Shown: positions 23,287-36,174 of the stretch, piece by piece
Position numbering within the stretch: position 1 is the stretch's first letter
Layout of the letters: each line of letters opens with the position of its first letter
Assembly: GCA_023213395.1 (NCBI GenBank)
Contig: CM041465.1
Span: 188,673,741-188,737,740, forward strand
DNA: 64,000 nucleotides
Source: Cycas panzhihuaensis
Taxonomy: Eukaryota > Cycadophyta
Direction: 5' to 3'
Made by a program: the position numbers and the translations under genes
The notes under the pieces: model-generated
Seen by the model: only the letters and a program-made list of their open reading frames with translations
Database searches by the model: none
Told to the model about the DNA's origin: nothing

Positions 23287-24665
23287 ATGACATCTAGTTT
23301 TGGGAACATGATTATCCCAAAATTTGATGGAAATAATTTCCTTAACTAGAGTAGGAGGATGAGGCCCATCCTCATAGCAAATGATATGTGGGATATAGTG
23401 AGAATCAATTATAATGGCTTAGGATCAAATCCAACCGATACTAAAAAAGTTACATACAAAGAAAATGTCAAAAAAGATAACGAAGTATTAACCCTTATGT
23501 TTTGCGCATTAGAAGATCATGTATTTCCACAAGTCAGTGAATCCATTAAGTCCAAAGAGGCTTGGGATACTTTACGACTTATATATGAAGGGCCGCATCC
23601 TCTAAATTACAAAACTTGAGAAGTAAGTTTGAAAATTTACGTATGATGCCTCATAAATCAGTAACTGAATTCATGACTAAAATTCAAGATATCGTTAACC
23701 AAATGAGGTCACTTGGGGATACTTTAGTTGAACAAATCCTTCGATGTGTAAGAGCCGTTAGACATTTTGATACTAGTATTAGTTTATCAAAAGATCTAAG
23801 TACCCTCAAAGTAGAACAACTTAGTGCTATACTCATGTCTATAGAAGATCAACAAGCTGCCAATGAAACTTTAGAACATGCCTTTGCTACAAAGGCCCAC
23901 ATTCAACCTAACCCTTAAGATGGCACCTCAAAATAAAATGAATCTCCTCCAAGGAGAAAAGATGGAAACCCTAGAAACAAAACTAGACAAAATCCTCCAC
24001 GATACCAAGCTCCTCACAAAAACAGACAAGGAGAACCACCACAACATGAAAACCCTCCAAGACATTCGAATGCTCAAAGAAATCCAAACCAAAGAAGACA
24101 AGTTGATAATCATCCTTGTTGTCCACATTGTCATAGGAATTCACAACCTTCAAGCTCACCTCAGAACTATCGTGATCAACCATGAAACAATCATACTCAA
24201 TTCTATGAGGAAAGGGGGAGACCTTTCAATCTTGATCATTCTCAACCAAGGAGTCAAAGTCTCAGTTATGGAAAAAGAGATCAATTATATTGTACTTATT
24301 ATTGTATAAATTGTCACACTGAAGATAAGAATTTTTCAAAACATTGACCACCCCGTAGAGGACATGTGTTAAATACATCAGAATCTAAAATCAATAATAG
24401 GTTATTTCTATCTAGTTTTTCAGCCTAGGAAGAAGAGGATGATAGTTGGTACATTGATTCAGATTGTTCCACCCATATAACCCATAAAGAATAGTTATTT
24501 CAAACTTTAGATACAAATAAAAAAGGGTTTATTATGTTTGGAAACAACACTTCTCACGAATCGATTGGAAAAGGTAACATTGCCTTATTGACTGATAGTG
24601 GTGAATATAAATACTTGAATGATGTTCTATACGTCCCTGCTTTAAGGAAAAACTTACTATCAGTA
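23287..24665 (+). pseudogene. Copia Gag and protease (element B)
   Basis: Gag opens with ATG at 23287; a second ATG lies at 23311 before 'IIPKFDGNNF'. The UBN2-type Gag runs through 'ENVKKDNEV', 'SKEAWDTLRLIYEG' and 'SKDLSTLKVEQLSA'. A one-base deletion near 23592 shifts the frame. The zinc knuckle near 24290-24345 has lost its CCHC pattern ('CHTEDKNFSKH'). The protease active site reads 'YIDSDCSTH' near 24455, where the Gly of D-S-G is Asp. The minus-strand frames here are shadows. Gag would build the particle and protease would cut the polyprotein. Confidence 0.92.
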
Positions 24666-25980
24666 GGATAAATGATGGGACAAGATTATAAAGTAATTTT
24701 TAATAATGACGAATGTGTCATCAAATACAAAAGACAAAATGAAGCTATTGTTGCTAAAGGTATAATGACTAAAGATTATTTATTTAAGCTTACTATCACC
24801 CCTTCAGATACCTATGCCCTTAGAACCACAACTACTATGGATGGTGATTTATGGCATCGACGTTTCGGTCATCTTAATTATACCAGTTTAGCTCTTATGA
24901 AAAGATTAGATATGGTTAATGGCTTACCCCCTATTGATGTTAATAAAGAGTTGTGTGAGGGATGCCTTCTTAGAAAATAACATAGAGAAAGCTTTCTAGA
25001 TTTTAGCCATCGGGTATCTGCCCCACTTCAACTTGTATACACGGATATTTGTGGACCAATGACTACTCCCTCCTTGGCAGGTGCCAAGTATTTCCTCACA
25101 TTTATTGATGACTTTACAAGAAAAACATGGGTGTTCTTTCTCAAATATAAATTTGATACTTTCGACCACTTTGTTGACTTCAAAACCTTCATTGAGTGAC
25201 AAAGTGGATATCATATCCTTTCTCTAAGATCAGATAATGGGGGAGAATTTACCTCTAATATCTTCAAGGATTATTGTATCTGACATAGGATTATGAGACA
25301 ACTTACCAACCCCTACACCCCATAACAAAATGGTGTAACAGAAAGGAAAAATAGAACTATCGTAGAAATGACACGATGTATGTTTAAAGATAAAAACTTG
25401 GGCCATGAATTTTGGGCTAAAGCAGTTCATACCGCAGTCTACCTACTTAATAGATGTACCACAAAAGCACTTAGGCGGAAGACACTAGAAGAAGCATGGA
25501 CATGTTATAAACCTAGTATCTATCACCTTAGGGTATTTGGCTATTTAGCCTATGCCCATGTTCCTGACCAAAGAAGAACTAAATTAGATGATCATAGTGT
25601 AAAATATATCTTTATTGGATATAGTGAATTGTCAAAATCTTACAAAGTTTATGATCCAAAATCCAGAAAAGTTATAGTGAGTAGGGACGTCAAATTTCAA
25701 GAGGACAACTACTATCAAAATAATAAAAAATAACAGAAGGACATTGCCATTAAGTTTGATGCATCAAACAAATCCAAATATATGCCTCCTATGTGGAGAA
25801 ATTCTCTGGAAGCCACTAGGGAAGCAACATCATCTCAACCACCATCACAATCTCTACCCAAACAAGTTCAACATAACCATGACTTAGGAAATATATTAGA
25901 TAACAATAGAAGATTGACACGCTCACATAAGGTCAACTTTGCTCTAATGAGTAAGCTACTCGAAAGTCATGAGCCTCAAA
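24666..25980 (+). pseudogene. Copia integrase (element B)
   Basis: The GAG-pre-integrase zinc-binding region is seen as 'DLWHRRFGHLNYTSLALM' (24849) and 'CEGCLL' (24955). The catalytic core has 'LVYTDICGPM' (25035), 'RSDNGGEF' (25226) and 'NGVTERKNRT' (25332), so the D, D and E are all present. The C-terminal part reads 'RVFGYLAYAHVPDQRRTKLD' near 25530. Stops occur between these blocks, for example at 25197 and 25281. It would insert the cDNA in the genome. Confidence 0.93.
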
Positions 25981-27512
25981 CCTTTGGTGAGGCTAATCAA
26001 CATGAGTGTTAGCAGAAAGCCATGCAAGAGGAATATAAGTCCATCATTAAAAATAATACTTGGGAATTTTGTAGATTTACCACTAAGGAAGAAAGCTATT
26101 GGAACCAAATGGGTCTATAAGACCAAGTTTCACTCTGATGGCTCCATTGATAAATATAAAGCTCGTTTAGTTGCTAAAGGATATGCCCAAAGAGAAAGCA
26201 TAGACTATACCTAAACATTTGCCCCAGTTACTAGGATGGAATCTGTTCGTATGATAATAAGTTTAGCCACCCAAATGGGTTGGTCTATTTATCAAATGGA
26301 TGTAAAAAGTGCTTTCTTAAATGGTTATATCCAAGAAGATATCTATGTCACTCAACCCCTCGATTTTGAAGTCAGGGAGGAAGAAAACAAAGTGTACAAG
26401 TTAAAGAAGGCACTATATGGTCTAAAACAAGCACCTAGGGCTTGGTATTCCTGTATAGACACATATCTTAAAGATCAAAGATTTGAAAGATCTCAAGCAG
26501 ATCCAAACCTATACACCTAAATTAAAAGAAATTTGATATTGATTGTAGGACTTTATGTGGATGATTTAATTTATACCAGAAATGATTCTCAACTTTTAAG
26601 TCAATTTAAAGATGTTATGTGTAAGGAATTTGAGATGACAGACTTAGGCCTTATGCATTACTTCCTAGAATTAGAAGTGTGATAAGATAAACAAGGAATA
26701 TTTATCTCTCAACGTAAATATATATTAGATCTTGTACAAAGATTTAATATGACAAACTATAAACCATTATCAATACCAGTAGAAATTAGAATTAAACTCT
26801 CTAAGATAGATGACTCGACTTCAGTTGATCCCACTCTCTATAGATAACTAATTGGCAGCCTAATCTATTTAACCTCTACTTGACCTGATATAACATATTC
26901 GGTAAGTGTTGTGTCTAGATTTATGCAGGATCCAAAGACATCTCATTGGCAAGCTACTAAAAGAATCCTTAGATACCTTAAAGGGACTCCAGATTTTGGG
27001 TTATACTACAAAACTACATCCGAGTTTCAGTTAACTAGTTATACAGATTCAGATTAGGCCGGTGATGTCGATGATAGAAAATCTACCTCAAGTTATGTAT
27101 TTAGTATGGGATCAGCAGCAGTAGCTTGGAGTACAAAGAAACAAAATACCATTTCCTTATCCACAGCCGAAGCAGAGTATAAAGCTGCAGTGTGAGGAGC
27201 CTGTGAATCAATCTAGTTAAGAAGACTCTTACAGGACTTTCAAATTAAATAGTAAGGTCCCACTAGAATTTGGTGTGACAATCAAAGCGCTATTCAAATA
27301 ACCAAAAATCTAGTATTCCACGGCAGAACAAAGCATATTGAAACTCAATACCACTTCATTCAGGAACTTGTACAAACAGACGAGATAGAGTTGACCTATT
27401 GTAGCATCGAAGATCAAATAGCAAATATTTTTACAAAGGCCTTGGGGAAAATCAAATTTGAGAAATTCATAGACGATTTGGGAGTTGTACACATTGGGCT
27501 TATAGGGGAGAA
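25981..27512 (+). pseudogene. Copia reverse transcriptase and RNase H (element B)
   Basis: RT begins near 26015 ('MQEEYKSIIKNNTWE'). A shift near 26065 is followed by 'AIGTKWVYKTKFHSDGSIDK' and 'RLVAKGYAQRE'. 'IYQMDVKSAFLNG' lies at 26290 and the catalytic box 'LYVDDLIY' at 26551-26574. RNase H has 'YTDSD' (27041), 'STAEAEYKAA' (27160) and 'IWCDNQSA' (27271). The tail 'IANIFTKALGKIKFEKF' (27418) is typical of copia pol, and the frame reads through the polypurine tract into the LTR. Several Trp, Gln and Arg codons have become stops, as expected for methylated-C decay. Confidence 0.94.
27499..27512 (+). promoter_or_regulatory. Polypurine tract of element B
   Basis: CTTATAGGGGAGAA abuts the 3' LTR. 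Confidence 0.88.
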
Positions 27513-27846
27513 TGTTGGGAATAATCCCAATGTATATGCACCGGAGCGCTTAGGGCTCCTCAAAGCCGCCTTTGAGGGCCCCTAGGGCACCTTGAGCCTC
27601 TCAACAACCGTCTCGACTGACCACTCACTTGAGGTACATATCACCGTTATTTTCTTTAATATATTTTGAACTTATCTTAATTGTTGTGTAGCTAGGATGA
27701 TGGCGCTCGACGCCTCCCTGAAATTCTCTATTTAAGGGAAGGGAATACCTCCCAGGTGTTTATTAACACCGCCATTTATTAGAAAGTACTATTGTACTCA
27801 AAATATGATCGTTATGATGTCCTGCTATGCTCGTCCAGCTCCATCA
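27513..27846 (+). repeat. 3' LTR of element B
   Basis: 334 bp copy of 19346-19679. Confidence 0.95.
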
Positions 27847-28301
27847 ATTTCATGGCGTTTAGAGATCAAGGCTAGACCTGGAGAAGGTGAGTGCCTTGGT
27901 TCGAGAACCTTTACCGCTAGATCTGTCATTAGGCATAAGTTTGGCACAGGTGGACCAACAATTTAGGGGGGTGTCAAAGCCTTATTAGCAGCCTGTGTAC
28001 TAAGGTATATAGAGCCTAGTGCTCACATACTAGTATATTAGGTCCCTATTTTTCCATCTGTAGGTAGGTGCCACTAGACAGAATAGCAACCAAAGGTTGC
28101 CCCAAGAGAAACTTAAACTTAGAGCCTAGTAGTTTTTCTAGGTCCTAGTTCACTTGTTTAAAACTTTGGGATATATTTGGAAATATTTTTTTTTTATTTA
28201 AACCTTTTTTAAATCTTTTATATTTAAATATTATTTTTAATATTCACATTTAACCTTTTTTGATATTACATTTATCACATTTTACACAACTTTAGTTCAA
28301 A
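27847..28301 (+). other. Leader of element C, second part
   Basis: Continues the leader cut at 19345. It matches B 22850-23286 closely, including the 'gaccaaggctagacctggag' type segment and the block just before gag. No coding sequence. Confidence 0.85.
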
Positions 28302-29770
28302 ATAGCGTCTAGTTTTGGGAACATGATTATCCAAAAATTTGATGGAAATAATTTCCTTAATAGGAGTAAGAGGATGAGGCCCATCCTCATAGCAAATAAT
28401 ATGTGGGATATAGTGAGAACCGGTTACAATGAATTGGGATCAAATCCAACTGATACCGAAAAAGTTACATACAAAGAAAATGTCAAAAAGGATAACGAAG
28501 CAGTAGCTCTTATCTTTTGTGCATTAGAAGATCATGTATTTCGACGAGTCAGTGAATCCATTAAGTCTAAAGAGGCATAGGACACTTTACAACTTATATA
28601 TGAAGGGGTCGCCTCCTCTAAATAACAAAACTTGAGAAGTAAGTTCCAAAATTTACGTATGATGTCTCACGAATCAGTAACTGAATTCATGACCAAAGTT
28701 CAAGACATCGTTAACTAAATGAGCTCACTTGGGGATACCTTAACCAAACAAAGGGTAGTTAAATGAATCCTTAAATGTGTAAGAGCTGTAAGATATTTTG
28801 AAATGGTAGCTACTAGTATTAGCGTATCAAAAGATCTAAGTACCCTCAAAGTAGAACAACTTAGTGCTATGCTCATGTCTATAGAGGAGCAACAAAATAC
28901 AAATGAAACTTTAGAACATGCCTTTACTACAAAGGTCCACATTCAATCTAACCCTCAAGCAGGAACCTCAAAACAAAATAAATCTCCTCTAAGGAGAAAA
29001 GATGGAAATCCTAAAAATGAAACTAGATAAGATCCTCCACGATATCAAGTCCCTCAAGAAAACAGACAAGGAGGACCCCCACAACATGAAAACCCTCCAA
29101 GAAATCCTAACACTCCAAGAAATTCCAACCAAAGAAGATAAGTTGATAATCATCCTTATTGTCCATATTATCATAGGAATTCGCAGCCTTCAAGATCAAC
29201 TCAGAACTATCGTGATAACCAACCAAGAAACAATCCTACTCAATTCTATGAGGAAAGGGAGAGATATTTCAATCTTGATCGTTCTCAACCAAGGAGTCAA
29301 AGTCTCAGTTATGGAAAAAGAGATCAATTATATTGTAATTATTGTTATAGAAATGGTCACACTGAAGATAAATATTTTTTAAAATATGGACCACCCCTTA
29401 GATGAAATGTGTCAAATTCATCAGAATCTAAAATTAATAATAGATTATTTCTATCTAGTTCTTTCGCTAAGGAAGAAGAGGATGATAATTGGTATATTGA
29501 TTCAGGTTGCTCAACCCACATGACCCATAAAGAATATTTATTTCAAACTTTGGATACAAATAGAAAAGGGTCAATTATGTTTGGAGATAATACTTCTCAC
29601 GAATTGATTGGAAAAGGTAACATTACCTTGTTGACTGATATTGGTGAATATAGATACCTGAATGATGTTCTATACATCTCTACTTTAAGGAAAAACTTAC
29701 TATCGATAGGACAGATGATGGGACAAGATTATAAAGTAATTTTTGACAATGGGGAATGTGTCATCAAAGA
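28302..29770 (+). pseudogene. Copia Gag and protease (element C)
   Basis: The codon corresponding to the B gag ATG is ATA at 28302-28304; the next possible start is 28323 ('MIIQKFDGNNF'). Gag is recognisable as in B, with stops near 28578 and 28643. The zinc knuckle near 29330-29390 reads 'YCNYCYRNGHTEDKYF', so three of the four CCHC ligands remain and the last Cys is Tyr. The protease active site 'WYIDSGCSTHMT' at 29490 is intact, unlike in B. Confidence 0.92.
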
Positions 29771-31060
29771 TAAAAGATAAAATAAAGTTATTGTTGCTAG
29801 AGGTATAATGATTAAAGATCATTTATTTAAGCTTACCCTCACCCCTTCAGATACCTATGCCCTTAGAACCTCAACTACTATGGATAGTGATTTATGACAT
29901 CGATGTTTCGATCATCTTAATTACAATAGTTTAGCTCTTATGAAAAGATTAGATATGGTTAATGGTTTACCCCCTATTGATATTAATAAAGAGTTGTGTG
30001 AGGGATGCCTTCTTGGCAAACAACATAGAGAAAGCTTTCCATATTTTAGCCATCATGCGTCTACCCTACTTCAACTAGTATACACAGATATTTGTGGACC
30101 AATGACTACTCCCTCCTTGGCAGGTGCCAAGTATTTTTTCACATTTATTGATGACTTTATAAGAAAGACATGGGTGTTCTTTCTAAAATATAAATCTGAT
30201 GCTTTCGACCACTTTGTTGACTTCAAAACCTTCGTTGAGTGACAAAGTGGATATCATATCCTTTCTTTAAGATCAGATAATGGGGGAGAGTTTACCTCTA
30301 ATACTTTCAAGGATTATTGTATCTGTCATAGGATTAGGAGACAACTTACCAACTCCTACACCCCACAACAAAATGGTGTAGTGGAAAGAAAAAATAGAAC
30401 TATCATAGAAATGGCATGATGTATACTTAAAGATAAAAACTTGAGCCATGAATTTTGGGTTGAAGCAGTTCATATAGCCATCTATCTACTTAATAGATAT
30501 TCCACTAAAGCACTTAGGTGGAAAACTCCAGAAAAAGCATGGACCGATTATAAACCTAGTATACATCACCTTAAGGTATATGGATGTTTAGCCTATGTCT
30601 ATGTTCTTGACTAAAGAAGAACTAAATTAGATGACCATAGTGTCAAAAGTATCTTTATTGGATATAGTGAATCATCAAAATCCTATAAAGTTTATGATCC
30701 AAAATCAATAAAAGTTATAGTGAGTAGGGATGTCAAATTTCAAGAAGACAACTACTACTAAAATAATCAAGAACAACAGAAGGATATTGCCATTAAATTT
30801 GACACATCAAAAAATCAAAATATGTGCCTCCTATGTAGACAAATATTCAGGAACCCACTAGGGAAGCAACATAATCTCAACCACCATCACAACCTCTACC
30901 CAAATGGGTTCAACATAACCATGACTTAGGAAATATATTGGATAACAATAGAAGATCTACATGCCCACAAAAAGTCAACTTTAATCTAATGAGCAAGCTA
31001 CTCGAAAGTCATAAGCCTCAAATCTTTGATGAGGCTAATCAACATGAGTGTTGGCAGAAA
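29771..31060 (+). pseudogene. Copia integrase (element C)
   Basis: 'CEGCLLGKQHRESFP' (30000), 'LVYTDICGPM' (30077), 'RSDNGGEF' (30270) and 'NGVVERKNRT' (30373) preserve the zinc-binding end and the D,D,E triad. The His-rich start is damaged: the Trp of the usual LWH is a stop near 29896. Further stops are at 30241 and 30613. Confidence 0.92.
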
Positions 31061-32552
31061 GCCATGTAAGAGGAATATAAGTCCATCATTAAAAATGATA
31101 CTTAGGAACTTATAGATTTACCACCCAAGAAGAAAACTATTGGAACTAAATGGGTCTATAAGACCAAGTTCCACTCCGATGGCTCTATTGATAAATATAA
31201 AGCTCGTTTAGTTGTTAAAGGATATGTCCAAAAAGAAGGCATAAACTATACTAAAACATTTACCCCAGTTACTAGAATGAAATCTGTTCATATGATAATA
31301 AGTTTAGCCATCCAAATGGGTTGGAAAGTTTATCAAATAGATGTAAAAAGTGCTTTCTTAAATGGTTATATCAAACAAGATATCTATATCACTCAACCCC
31401 TTGGTTTTGAAGTCAGGGGGGATGAAAACAAAGTGTACAAGTTAAAGAAGGCACTATACGGTCTAAAACAAGCACCCAAGGCTTGGTATTCCTATATAGA
31501 CAAGTATCTTAAAGATCAAGGATTTGAAAGATCTCAACCAAATCCAAATCTATACACCTAAATTAAGAGAAATTTGATATTGATTGTAGGACTCTATGTA
31601 GACGATTTAATTTATACTAGAAATGACTCCCATCTTTTAAATCAATTTAAAAATGCTATGTGTAAGGAATTTGAGATGACAGACTTAGGTCTTATGCATT
31701 ACTTCCTAGGATTGGAAGTTTGGCAGGAAAAATAAGGAATATTTATCTCTCAACGTAAATATATATTAGATCTTTTACAAAGATTCAAAATGACAAACTG
31801 TAAACCATTGTCAATACCAGGAGAAATTGGAATCAAACTTTCTAAGACAGATGACTCGACTTCGATTGATCCCACTCTCTATAGACAACTGATTGATAGC
31901 CTAATATATTTAACTTCTACTCGACCTGATATAACATATTTGGTAAGTGTTGTATCTAGATTTATATAGGATCCAAAGATATCTCATTGGCAAGATGCTA
32001 AAAGAATCCTTAGATACCTTAAAGGGACTTTAGATTTTAGGTTATACTATAAAGCTACATCTGAATTTCAGTTAACTAGTGACACAGATTTAGATTAGGT
32101 CCATGATTTCGATGATAGAAAATCTACCTCAGGTTATGTATTTAGTATAGGATCAATAGTGGTAGCTCGGAGTACAATGAAACAAAATATCATTTCCTTA
32201 TCCACAGCCGAAGTAGAGTATAAAGCCGTAGTGTCAGGAGCCTATGAATCAATATGGTTAAGAAGACTTTTACAAGATTTTTAAATTAAACAGCAAGTTC
32301 CCACTAGAATTTGGTGTGACAATCAAAGCATTATTTAAATGATCAAGAATCCAGTATTCCATGACAGAACAAAGCATATTGAAACTCAATACCACTTCAT
32401 TTGGGAACTTGTATAAGTACACAAGATAGAGTTGACTTATTGCAACATAGAAAATCAAATAGTAGATATTTTATGAAGGCTTTGGGAAAAATCAAATTTG
32501 AGAAATTCAGAGATAATTTTGGAGTCGTACACATTAGGCTTATGGGGGAGAA
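31061..32552 (+). pseudogene. Copia reverse transcriptase and RNase H (element C)
   Basis: RT is readable from 'GTKWVYKTKFHSDGSIDK' (31144) through 'KVYQIDVKSAFLNGYI' (31327) to 'LYVDDLIY' (31593). RNase H shows 'STAEVEYKA' (32204) and 'IWCDNQS' (32311); the Glu-Ala-Glu motif is changed to Glu-Val-Glu. The tail 'KALGKIKFEKFRDNFGVVHI' (32474) runs into the polypurine tract. About ten stops in all. Confidence 0.93.
32539..32552 (+). promoter_or_regulatory. Polypurine tract of element C
   Basis: CTTATGGGGGAGAA directly precedes the 3' LTR. Confidence 0.88.
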
Positions 32553-32891
32553 TGTTGGGAATAATCCTAATGTGGTAAGTATACCTCAGCGCTTAGGGCC
32601 CCTCAAAGCCACCTTTGAGGGCCCCTAGGGCACCTTGAGCCACTTAACAGCCGCCTAGACCTAACGCCACTTATTTGAGGTACGCATTTCATTTAATTTT
32701 TTAATATATTTTGAATTTACCTTGGTTAATGTGCAGCTAGGGTGATGGTGCTTGATGCCTCCCTGAAATTTATTATTTAAGGGACGAGAATACCTCCTAG
32801 GTGTTTATCAACACCGCCAATTACCAGAAATCATCGTTATACTCAAAATGCTCTCGTTTTAAAGTCCCGCTCTGCTCCTCCAGCTCCATTA
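32553..32891 (+). repeat. 3' LTR of element C
   Basis: 339 bp, a single-unit version of 15331-15835. Its last bases are CCATTA, one change from CCATCA, then the GGAGT duplication. Confidence 0.93.
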
Positions 32892-33419
32892 GGAGTTCTA
32901 AGTTTAGAGCCATACTAACAATATCCTCAATATCCTTCTTAGGGATTCCTCTTATATAATTCTTTCAAACTTTTGAGTTCTACTTAGATGTAGAAGATGG
33001 TAAGCTAATAGAAAGGTGGTTTGTCTTGTTTTAGTTTCTTGTCTTGCTTTGTGTTTATTTTGTTTATTTTTCCTTTTATTGTCCTTTCCCTTTTGTATGG
33101 TATTTATAATCACTTTATATTCCTTTGTATTTTGTTATTCTTTCTATATTTTGATATGATAGCAAAGAGACAAAACCAAGAGAGCAAGTTAAATCTATAC
33201 AACCAAAGAGACTACAAGATCAAACTCATATAAATTATTTTTTATTTTTTATTTTCTAAAAATAAAAAACAAACAAACTAGAAACAATGCATGCAAGTTC
33301 TCTTTTCTTTTCTTTTTGTGTTTTTCAAAATGAAATATGTGCATGCAACTATGAAATAACCTTCTTATATGTAATATGCACACTTAACTTCAAAAGGAAT
33401 GATGCTACCTGGATGTGCG
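32892..33419 (+). other. Flank between elements C and J, unassigned
   Basis: Continues whatever element C inserted into (element D or its 3' flank) and ends at the CTACC duplication of element J. A frame around 32895-33010 ('FEFYLDVEDGKLIERWF') looks faintly coding. The frame 33021-33233 is pyrimidine-rich low complexity. The boundary between D and the LTR of element I should lie here, but I could not place it. Confidence 0.4.
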
Positions 33420-36161
33420 TCTATGGGATAGCTACCTAATTGAGTAGGAATAATGAGGGCGGTCAATAGTACTATCAAGTGCAGATAAGAACCTACGAGC
33501 AAGGCAAATACTACATAGGGCACCTTGTGCACCAGAGCGCGAGTTCAGGACCTGCGGATGGTACCCAAGTACCTAAAGGTGGTTCCCCACTTTAGTTAAG
33601 AAGAGAGAAGGCAGAGGAGTAACCTGGGTAGATCTTGGAGAAGAGTCCTCCCACCCTTGGATGGCCTAAAGGGAAGGGAGAGAATCCCTCAAGGGTTTCC
33701 CTATAGTGGAGGGAAACGAGTATGGGGTAAAGTAAGTGAATAACCTACGGTTAAGGTCTTCTCAGTTATCTAGCTAGGCAGAAGAAAAAAATCAAGGGAG
33801 GATGAAGGGAGCAGGAACGATCAATCGATCAAGAGTTCCCCCCTTCGAAAAGGCAATCAAGAGAAAAAGAAGGTGGTAGGATACACACAAGCAAACTAAA
33901 CTAAAGATGACAAGCTGAGGGGGTAAGGGTAAAGTTTACAAGCCGGAGGGAAAGGTTAGAAGGGAAAATTTTCTAAAAACCTTTTCCTATGATAGATATA
34001 ATGTGCGAAATGTAACAAACAGAATATAAACCAAAAGAGAGAGTCAGTTTATCTTTTCCTTTTAAATGATCTAATTACTACTATGCAAAATCTTTTAAAG
34101 AAAAGAAAATGAAATGAAGCGAGAGCACATACCTAGAATAGAGATGCGGTTGAAGCGGCCGCATTCCTACAAGGTATCCAAGATCGCTCCACAAAGCACG
34201 GCGAAAGAGAGGGGTCGCGGTAGGACGAAGCATGGGGCTTCTTTACCTTCCTCGAAAGTGACACTAGAGTGCTAATACAATGCTAAAATAAAATATAAGT
34301 AAAAGCACTTACCTGCAAGAGGGAAGAGGAGGAAAATCCCTTACGCCCTTCGTGTACCTACAAGTAAGCACAAATATCCCTTTCCAAAGAAAGGAGGCTA
34401 ACAACGCAAAGTGGAGTCCCAATAACACGTGTACATATATGAAAAACAAGTCTCTATACCTATATATTAGTCTTCATGAACCACAAGGTTGCAACAATAA
34501 TCTATGGAAAAATAAACTACTCAAATGAACAGTAAGTAGATAAGTAAGCCTCAAAGTGGCCCACCTCTCACAAAGAGCAACCCTACCCTCCCTCAAGAAG
34601 CCACGAGGCAGCAAGGGTATGGTTGTAAAGCTAGCTGGAAAATAGGATAACAAAAGCACAATGAAGCTCAAAGAGATCCCCAATAAACCAGAGAGCTATG
34701 GGAAGCAAATCGGGTTGCTAAGAATAAGGTTGAGCTAAGGACAAGTAGCCGGGGCTTATGCGTTACTTGGATAGAAGATATAGGCTTGTAAACCAGTGTT
34801 GCAACAGGTGCAAATGCTAATTTCAGTATCTAGAAACAGGCTTCTAACCCTTAGCCCCACCCTAGGAGTAGAACGGGGACAAAGGGGAAGGTTTGGAGGG
34901 TGAGCCCCTCTTTAGAGAGCATGAGGGTGGTACGGAATCCACCTAGCTCTATCCCAAACCTTATGCAACCCTCTTTGACTGCTATCCTAGGCGTGAAATG
35001 TAGGAAGAGGAGCCTAAATAGCAGGAAAAATAATCCAAGATAGAGACAAGAAGAAACCTCCAAAAGTAAGATAAGACAAGCTAGAAATAACCATGCAAAA
35101 CTGAGCATAAACTAGGTAAGGAAAGACCTTAAACCAATAAATACCTTTGAAGAAGATGGGAGGTATTTTCCTCTATCAAAACCCGCTGGAAAGAGGCTGA
35201 GAAATTCGAAAAGAAGTTGTGGAACAGCAGGTATGGAGTGCCTACTAAGATGGCTGAAGGAAAACCCTACACTTGAGACTGCTTGGTGGCTACCTGGGCA
35301 AAGAAGTCCTGGAAACTCTTCAAGGAAGCCCTCTCTAAGGCGTGCAAGGGGCTGTGAAGATGTCACAGTAGAGCCAAAGGAGAGCTAGGCACTGGAGAGT
35401 GATTGCAGGTCCTGGAACAGTAGTAGAGCAGTAAGTGACGACAGACAGCAGGGCATTTTTCCTTGTGATCCTTCTAAAATGAGGCAAAAGATCCCCAAAA
35501 TGAGTTAGGTAAGACTTAAATACCTAGCCTTAACCCTAATCGAGCGATTAGGGTATGGATGGTGGCGAGTTAAGTCATGAGACACATGGCAATTCTGCAA
35601 TAAATGTGAGAATTACCATGACAGATTTTAAAAAGAAGTCATGATAGTAGCACTGCAGTAAACTTCGCGGTACTATGGTAAACTTCACGGTACTACGAAA
35701 TTTACCGCAGTGTGGGACCAGAGGCCAAATTTGACCCAAACAGCCACCCTGGGCTGTGGGCCAATGACTTAGGAGGCCGGTAGGGGGTAGGCCCAACTGC
35801 CCAGAGGTAGACAAGCAGACACATGAGCCATAGGAAGCAACAATGGGACTCAAAGGTTTGACAAGTCAACCAAAACGACAATGGATCATCACACAGGCAC
35901 GGATGACATGAACTAAATGGGTCTTAAGGTGAGTAGGGCAAAATGCGGGAAGTGATCGACCAACGAGGTGTCATACTACTGGAATGTGCCCCCGCTATAG
36001 TCATCATAGGCTAGATAGGTGTCAATGACAACAGGACCATCTAGGACATCATAGCATGCAACCAGATACTCATCACAAGAGAAAACAACAATAAGGTGAG
36101 AAGCATACCTACACTTACCTGAGTCGACCACTCTGTATCCATTCCTAGAAGTCAGGAAACA
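33420..36161 (-). repeat. 3' LTR of element J
   Basis: 2742 bp copy of 44988-47775. Frames inside it (for example 34851-35108 and 36041-36160) recur in both LTRs and are not genes. A short internal repeat built on 'cggtactacggtaaactt' lies near 35650-35710. Confidence 0.95.
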
Positions 36162-36174
36162 CTGCCCCCTTGGG
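36162..36174 (-). promoter_or_regulatory. Polypurine tract of element J
   Basis: On the minus strand CCCAAGGGGGCAG abuts the LTR. Element I has the related AAGGGGGTAAA at the same place. Confidence 0.8.

Larger units (their letters stand above)
19346..27846 (+). mobile_element. Element B: full-length-type Ty1/copia element nested in the leader of C
   Basis: Two 334-bp LTRs (19346-19679, 27513-27846) with about 29 differences by hand count, close to 9%. The flanking duplication is ATTTT (19341-19345) versus ATTTC (27847-27851). The undisturbed target is seen inside B itself: its own leader near 22845-22860 reads 'ttcatttcatgg' where C is split. Contents are PBS, a 3.6-kb leader, gag, protease, integrase, RT, RNase H and PPT. 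All coding parts are broken. It belongs to the same family as C and F. Confidence 0.96.
15331..32891 (+). mobile_element. Element C: full-length-type Ty1/copia element with element B nested in its leader
   Basis: The 5' LTR 15331-15835 (505 bp) and 3' LTR 32553-32891 (339 bp) are flanked by a perfect GGAGT duplication (15326-15330 and 32892-32896). The LTR length difference is exactly the 166-bp tandem duplication in the 5' LTR. A degenerate PBS at 15836, a leader of about 4 kb, gag, protease, integrase, RT and RNase H are all recognisable. Element B (19346-27846) splits the leader. Its own length is about 9.06 kb. Stops throughout. Confidence 0.95.

Noticed and set aside
23928-24309. Several overlapping open frames on both strands in the gag region of B (and 28989-29382 in C)
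   Set aside because: They are out-of-frame readings of the basic, low-complexity Gag C-terminal region; the true frame reads 'SPPRRKDGNPRNKTRQNPP' there.
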